NCBI GenBank assembly: GCA_016893485.2
Contig: JAFEKX020000001.1
Location: forward strand, 8,821,501 to 8,885,500
Direction of reading: 5' to 3'
Source: Streptomyces sp. P3
GTDB lineage: Bacteria; Actinomycetota; Actinomycetes; Streptomycetales; Streptomycetaceae
DNA: 64,000 nucleotides
Below, one piece after another: positions 59,862-64,000 of the stretch. Within the stretch, counting starts at the first letter, position 1; each line of letters starts with the position of its first letter. Made by a program: the position numbers and the translations under genes. Under the pieces are notes generated by a model that worked only from the letters and a program-made list of their open reading frames with translations, was not told the DNA's origin and did no database searches.

Positions 59862-61037
59862 GTGTCGGGGCGGTCGGAAATGCCCGTCGGCCTGATACGA
59901 CGACGGTGAGTGCTGTCGCTACCAACGGCAACGCCGTCCACGGCAGTGCCCCGGCGCCCCAGCCCGACAGCGCGAGGCCGCCGGTGAACGAGCCGCCTGC
60001 GATACCCGCGTTGTACACCGTGGTCTGCAACGACGTTGCCACGTCGGCGTGTTGGGGGCCCGAGGCGTTGACGAGTGCGGTCTGGATCAGGGTGGGTGCG
60101 CCGCCGAAGGCAACTCCCCATACGGCGACGGAAGTCAGCAGGGCGGCAGAAGAGTCGGCGTACAGGGCGAGGACGCACAGGACCGTCACGATCAGGGTCA
60201 GAGCGCCGAGCAGGGTGGGGCGTGCCCAGCGGTCGACGAGTGCGCCGGTGGCCCAGATGCCGACGACCGTGGCGGCCCCGAACACCAGCAGGACGACGTC
60301 CGTACGGCCGTAGCCGGTGTGCGCGGTGAACGGGGCGACGTAGGTGTACATCACCTGATGCCCCAGCAGCAGGAACAGCGTGACAGAGAGGACGGCCGGG
60401 ATTCCGGGAGTACGGCGACGCGTGTCAACGGGACGCGTGTGCCCGGGAGTTCACCGGGGAAGGCGGGCACCCGGCGCCGTATCCAGACCACCACCAGCAG
60501 CGCGAGCCCGGCCAGCGTGCCGAACGCCGTGCGCCAGCCGATCGCGTCGGCCAGGGCGGTGCCGGCGGGGATGCCCAGGGAGAGGGCCAGGGTGATCCCG
60601 GCCAGGACGACCGCGATGGCCCGCCCGCGTCGCTTGGCGGGCACCATCCGGGCGGCGTATCCGGCGAGCATCGCCCACATCGTGCCGCCCATGACCCCGG
60701 CCAGCAGACGGGCGCCGAAGGTGACGGCGTACGACGAGGACAGTGCGACCACCGCGTCGGCGCAGGCGAAGCCCAGCAGCGTACCGACGAGGACCGGGCG
60801 GCGCGGCAGTCCGCGCAGCGCCGCGGTGACCGGGATCGCCGCCAGGAGGGAGGCGACCGCGTAACCGGTGACGAGGAAGCCGACCCGCGCCTCGGAGACG
60901 CCGAGCGCCGGTGCCATCCGGGGCAGCAGACCTGCGGGGAGGAGTTCCGTCAGGACGGCGGTGAAGGCGGCCGTGGACAGGGCCAGGAGCCCGGACCAGG
61001 GCAGGGCTGTGCCCTTGGCCGGGGATGCGGTGGTCAT
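59833..61037 (-). CDS. MFS efflux transporter, AraJ/drug-export type (frameshifted)
   Basis: About 401 residues, 12 membrane segments. It starts MTTASPAKGTALPWSGLLAL and shows LPAGLLPRMAPALGVSEARV, TFGARLLAGVMGGTMWAMLA, then the second half MYTYVAPFTAHTGYGRTDVV and VVGIWATGALVDRWARP. This is the layout of DHA1-type exporters. One base is missing near 60404-60405; adding it gives VLPGIPAVLSVTLFLLLGHQ. The last residues (TQAPQRGAGL) come from the repeat element. Divergent from a MerR regulator, with a dyad between them, which suggests drug-induced expression. Confidence 0.82.
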
Positions 61038-61053
61038 GGGACCATGGTCGAAC

Positions 61054-61072
61054 CCTCACATCAGTGTGAAGG
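61054..61072. promoter_or_regulatory. MerR-type dyad between MFS exporter and MerR
   Basis: CCTCACA-TCAG-TGTGAAGG is a near-perfect inverted repeat in the 104-bp gap, 17 bp from the MFS start. MerR activators bind such dyads between the -35 and -10 boxes of exporter promoters. Confidence 0.6.
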
Positions 61073-61141
61073 CAAGCGCGCCCCCAGCGAGCCCCGTGAA
61101 TCCCCGTAGGTGCGGCCCGCACACCCTCCCCGGAGGCAGGC

Positions 61142-61528
61142 ATGAAGATCGGTGAGCTCTCCCGCCGTACCGGCGTCCCGACCCGCCTCCTGCGCTACTA
61201 CGAGGAACAGGACCTGCTCCACCCCGAGCGCACCGAGAACGGCTACCGCTTCTACGGCGGCGAGCCCGCGGTCCTGGACGTCCAGCAGATCCGCGGTCTG
61301 CTGGACTCGGGGCTGACCACGGAGATGATCCGCGCGATCCTGCCGTATCTGTCCGGGCCCGAGGAGATCCACGTCCCCGCGGAATACCTGACTCCGGAGA
61401 CGGCCGCCCTGCTCAGCGGCCATATCGAGCGGATACAGGCCCGCATCGACTGCCTGGCCCGCAACCGCGACCGGCTCGGCGCGTATCTGGCGGCGGTACG
61501 GCCCGAGGCGCCCGCGCAGGGGTCGTAA
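61142..61528 (+). CDS. MerR-family transcriptional regulator
   Basis: An intact 128-residue protein starting MKIGELSRRTGVPTRLLRYY, with EEQDLLHPERTENGYRFYGG as the wing and a C-terminal coiled coil (LSGHIERIQARIDCLARNRD). The ATG at 61142 follows GGAGGCAGGC. Divergent from the MFS exporter; the pair looks like a ligand-responsive efflux module. No metal-binding Cys cluster is seen, so the signal is probably an organic compound. Confidence 0.87.
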   Translation: MKIGELSRRTGVPTRLLRYYEEQDLLHPERTENGYRFYGGEPAVLDVQQIRGLLDSGLTTEMIRAILPYLSGPEEIHVPAEYLTPETAALLSGHIERIQARIDCLARNRDRLGAYLAAVRPEAPAQGS

Positions 61529-61568
61529 TCCCGTTGCCGGGTCCGCCACCGGATGGTGGAGTGGGCGC

Positions 61569-62344
61569 ATGGATCATGCCTCGGTACTCGCCCTCCACGA
61601 CCGCGACCTGCGCGAGGGCGCCCGCCCCGATGGCCCCGGCGCCCGTGTCGAGCGGGTCGGGGAGTGGTGCGCCAGGTCGCCGACGGGCACGGGTGGAACG
61701 GCGTCCTGTGGTCGGACCTGGACGCCGCGGACGCCGACGCGGTGATCACCGAGCAGATCGCGTTCTTCACCGGGCTCGGCCGCGACTTCGAGTGGAAGCT
61801 CTACGGCCACGACCTGCCGACGGATCTCGGACAGCGGCTGACGGCGGCCGGGTTCACGCCCGAGCCGCAGGAGACCCTGATGGTCGGAGAGATCGACGAA
61901 CTCGCCCTCGACGCTCGACTCCCGGATGGTGTACGGCTGTTGGCTGCCACCGACCCCGCGGGTGTCGACCTCGTGGCGGACGTCCACGAGAAGGCCTTCG
62001 GCACGGACAGTTCCCGGCTGCGCGCCCGCCTGCTCGACCAACTGGCCGCCGGTCCCGACACAGTTGTGGCCGTCGTCGCCCTCGCCGGTGACGAACCGGT
62101 GAGCGCGGCGCGGATGGAACTCGTCCCCGGTACCCGTTTCGCCGGTCTGTGGGGCGGTGGCACGGTCGAGGCGTGGCGGGGTCGAGGCATCTACCGTGCC
62201 CTGGTCGCCCACCGGGCCCGTATCGCAGCGGACCACGGCTGTCGCTACGTCCAGGTCGACGCCTCCGACCAGAGCCGCCCCATCCTCGAACGCCTCGGCC
62301 TCGCGCCGCTGACCACGACCACGCCGTACGTCTACGAGCCGTAG
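61569..62344 (+). CDS. GNAT-family N-acetyltransferase (frameshifted)
   Basis: About 258 residues. The ATG at 61569 gives MDHASVLALHDRDLREGARP; one G added at 61659-61662 joins it to VVRQVADGHGWNGVLWSDLD. The acetyl-CoA site is WGGGTVEAWRGRGIYRALVA (the R/Q-x-x-G-x-G/A motif) and the C-terminal strand is CRYVQVDASDQSRPILERLG. The N-terminal half (AFFTGLGRDFEWKLYGHDLP) is a degenerate GNAT domain. Acceptor substrate unknown. It reads in the same direction as the MerR gene, 40 bp behind it. Confidence 0.82.
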
Positions 62345-62362
62345 GGCAAGGGGTCGGCGCGT

Positions 62363-62375
62363 GGATGTCACATCC
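62363..62375. promoter_or_regulatory. Short palindrome before the SDR
   Basis: GGATGT-C-ACATCC is a perfect 6-bp-arm palindrome, followed at 62386-62398 by a related GATGCGTCACATC half-match. Both lie within 40 bp upstream of the SDR start. Confidence 0.35.
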
Positions 62376-62401
62376 GCGTCGGCTCGATGCGTCACATCGG
62401 C

Positions 62402-63332
62402 ATGACGACGAACGAGAACAGTCCCAGCAATCAGGAGATCCTCCTCGCCGGTGGGAGCGGAGTCCTCGGCGGCCACATCGCCCAGGCCCTGACCGACGCC
62501 GGTCACAAGGTCACCGGCCTCGGCCGCGGGCCGGGCAACGGCATCCGCGCCGACCTCATGGACCGTGACGCACTGCTGCGCGCGGTCGACGGACGCCACT
62601 TCGACACGGTGATCCACGCGGCGACCGCCCTGCGCAAGGCGCCCATGCGCCACCGCGACATGCGCGCCACCGACGCCCTGCGCATCGAAGGAACCGCCCA
62701 CCTCATCGAGGCGGCGCGAGCCACCGGCGCCCGCCGCTTCATCGTCGAGTCGATCGTCTTCGGCTACGGCTACGGTGACTTCGGCTCCCGCCCCCTCACC
62801 GAGGACGACCCCCTTCGGACCGCGCGGCACCACCCCGCAGCTGGAGGAGCACCTCGCGGGCATGCGCGACAAGGAGCAACTCACCTTCGAGGCAGCGGAC
62901 TTGGAAGGCATCGCCCTCCGCTTCGGCCTCCTCTACGGCCCTGGCGGCACCGACGCCCTCCTCCCCATGCTGCGCGGGCGCCGGCTCCCCACCCCCGACG
63001 ACGACGGCCGGGTCCTGCCCTGGGTCGAACTCACCGACGCGGCCCGCGCGGTGGCCGCCGCCGTCGAACGCGGCCGCCCGGGTGAGGCGTACAACATCGC
63101 CGACCGCACGCCCCTCGGCTTCCGCGCCCATCTCCTGTGCGTGGCGCGGGAGTTCGGCCTCCCGAAGCCAATGGCCGTACCGCTGTGGGCAGTTCGCCCG
63201 ATGGCGTACGCCCACACGATGATGACCTGCAACCTGCGGGTGTCCAGCGCGAAGGCGGAACGGGAACTGGGCTGGACACCGGTGTACGTGTCGAGCAACG
63301 AGGGGCTTGCCGCACTGCACGCCGCGCGGTGA
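62402..63332 (+). CDS. NAD-dependent epimerase/dehydratase-type SDR (frameshifted)
   Basis: About 310 residues. The ATG at 62402 gives MTTNENSPSNQEILLAGGSG, then VLGGHIAQALTDAGHKVTGL (GxxGxxG). It continues DTVIHAATALRKAPMRHRDM, GARRFIVESIVFGYGYGDFG, then after removing one C from 62809-62813 PFGPRGTTPQLEEHLAGMRD and IALRFGLLYGPGGTDALLPM. The YxxxK is replaced here by a Q-L-E-E-H-type segment, as in some atypical SDRs. It ends NLRVSSAKAERELGWTPVY, the classic epimerase C-terminus. A tandem terminator follows. Confidence 0.8.
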
Positions 63333-63336
63333 GCAC

Positions 63337-63408
63337 GCGTCTGCCCCTCCGTGGCGTACGGAGGGGCAGACGCATGGAAGCCGGCCCGCGGCTCGGCGGG
63401 CCGGCTTC
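63337..63408 (+). terminator. Tandem perfect terminator hairpins
   Basis: The first hairpin (63337-63373) has a perfect 16-bp stem starting GCGTCTGCCCCTCCGT with a 5-nt loop. The second (63377-63408) has a perfect 13-bp stem GAAGCCGGCCCGC with a 6-nt loop. The first begins 4 bp after the SDR stop. Between 63409 and 63539 no gene is visible. Confidence 0.9.
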
Positions 63409-63539
63409 GCATCGACGAGCGGGATGTGTCTGGTGACACGGGGCGCCCGTCAGGGAGTGCGGAACGAGGGGAACCGGGCGACTCGCCCGCACCTGCGAGC
63501 CTCCGCCCGGTCTCACCCGCGGCACTTCCCGACCGGCGC

Positions 63540-63803
63540 TCAGCGGCGCGCCCTCGACCGGTCCAGCGCGGCGATGCCTACAGCTGCCAGGCCGATCTGG
63601 ATGAGCCACTCGATCCAGTCGATGCCCTTGGTGTCGGCGACCCCGAGGCCCGATGCGATCGCCGCGCCGATCAACGCGGCCACGATGCCGACCACGATCG
63701 TCAGCAACACGCCGATGTGCTGGCGGCCCGGAACGACCAGCCGTCCCAACACGCCAATGATGATGCCGATGATGATGGCACTGATGATGCCCGAGATCTC
63801 CAT
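63540..63803 (-). CDS. GlsB/YeaQ/YmgE-type stress membrane protein
   Basis: An intact 87-residue protein. It has three hydrophobic segments: IISAIIIGIIIGVLGRLVVP, VLLTIVVGIVAALIGAAIAS and WLIQIGLAAVGIAALDRSRA. The G-x-L-x-R-L-V-V-P-G-x-Q motif after helix 1 is diagnostic of the transglycosylase-associated (GlsB) family of small general-stress membrane proteins. The ATG at 63803 follows GGGGCGGAG. Molecular role is not well defined in the family. Confidence 0.85.
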   Translation of the reverse strand: MEISGIISAIIIGIIIGVLGRLVVPGRQHIGVLLTIVVGIVAALIGAAIASGLGVADTKGIDWIEWLIQIGLAAVGIAALDRSRARR

Positions 63804-64000
63804 CTCCGCCCCTCTTTGTCGATATCCCCGCTCTCTTCATCTGCCCGCTGCGAGCCAAGGCAGTCCGACCGACTTTCGCCGTCTGTTATTGCCGGGACTT
63901 TCTGTTCACGGCCCCTTCATGCCATGTACCTTTCAATCGTTCAACGCGTGTAGAACTCCCCAACTACCGTTCTACGCGCGCAGATCAGGCGCCCGCACCG
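63804..64000. other. Right-edge intergenic region with a long dyad
   Basis: No gene is visible. CGCGTGTAGAAC (63945-63956) and GTTCTACGCGCG (63969-63980) form 12-bp arms with a single mismatch around a 12-nt spacer. It lies about 140 bp upstream of the GlsB start and could be an operator or the terminator of a gene beyond the window. Confidence 0.4.

Overview
The window is a chromosomal segment of a Streptomyces-like actinomycete. The evidence is very high G+C, GTG/TTG starts, a chaplin with a sortase signal, an SsgA-like sporulation protein, an NsdA-like developmental regulator, a SpoIIE-type phosphatase and a single TTA codon. No rRNA, tRNA, CRISPR array, integrase or transposase was found.

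Layout. 0-5 kb: 5' end of a polyphosphate kinase 2, a Cys-rich copper-binding-type protein, an acyl-CoA dehydrogenase, a four-helix membrane protein and a zinc alcohol/formaldehyde dehydrogenase. 5-9.3 kb: a Ser/Thr kinase with TPR repeats and a phytoene-desaturase-like oxidoreductase. 9.4-25.8 kb: a broken-up CoA-catabolic block with a nitronate monooxygenase, three acyl-CoA synthetases, a phenylacetate-CoA ligase, an enoyl-CoA hydratase, a tandem DUF35 OB-fold protein and two SCP-x-like thiolases. This set resembles actinobacterial steroid or branched-acid degradation. Between these genes lie a MerR/amidohydrolase pair, an alpha/beta hydrolase and a membrane sulfatase. 25.9-33.4 kb: an SDR with a divergent TetR, a PPOX protein, a universal stress protein, a decayed PdxH gene and a large LuxR regulator. 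33.4-45.8 kb: a secreted amidase, an APH-like kinase, NsdA-like, PAS-SpoIIE phosphatase, a secreted M4 protease, an SDR/LysR pair and an SsgA-like protein. 45.9-57.7 kb: a secreted phospholipase C, a Gfo/Idh oxidoreductase, an eRF1-like protein, arginine antiporter plus arginine deiminase, asparagine synthetase, a secreted tripeptidyl aminopeptidase and a long chaplin. 57.7-64 kb: LysR/SDR, MFS/MerR, GNAT, SDR and a GlsB-type membrane protein.

Regulation is visible as dyads between divergent genes. One 17-bp palindrome (TCTGAC-N5-GTCAGA type) recurs in front of the nitronate monooxygenase and between an acyl-CoA synthetase and the enoyl-CoA hydratase, tying two parts of the CoA block into one candidate regulon. 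A KstR-type dyad precedes the acyl-CoA dehydrogenase.

Quality warning. Roughly 36 otherwise well-conserved genes carry about 70 small indels, mostly loss of one base in a run of C or G. About 13 genes are intact. The pattern looks like uncorrected long-read consensus error, not gene decay, so frameshifted genes are annotated over their full inferred span. Three loci look truly degenerate: an AraC fragment near 4.9 kb, pdxH-like at 29.2-29.7 kb, and an MFS fragment near 45.1 kb.
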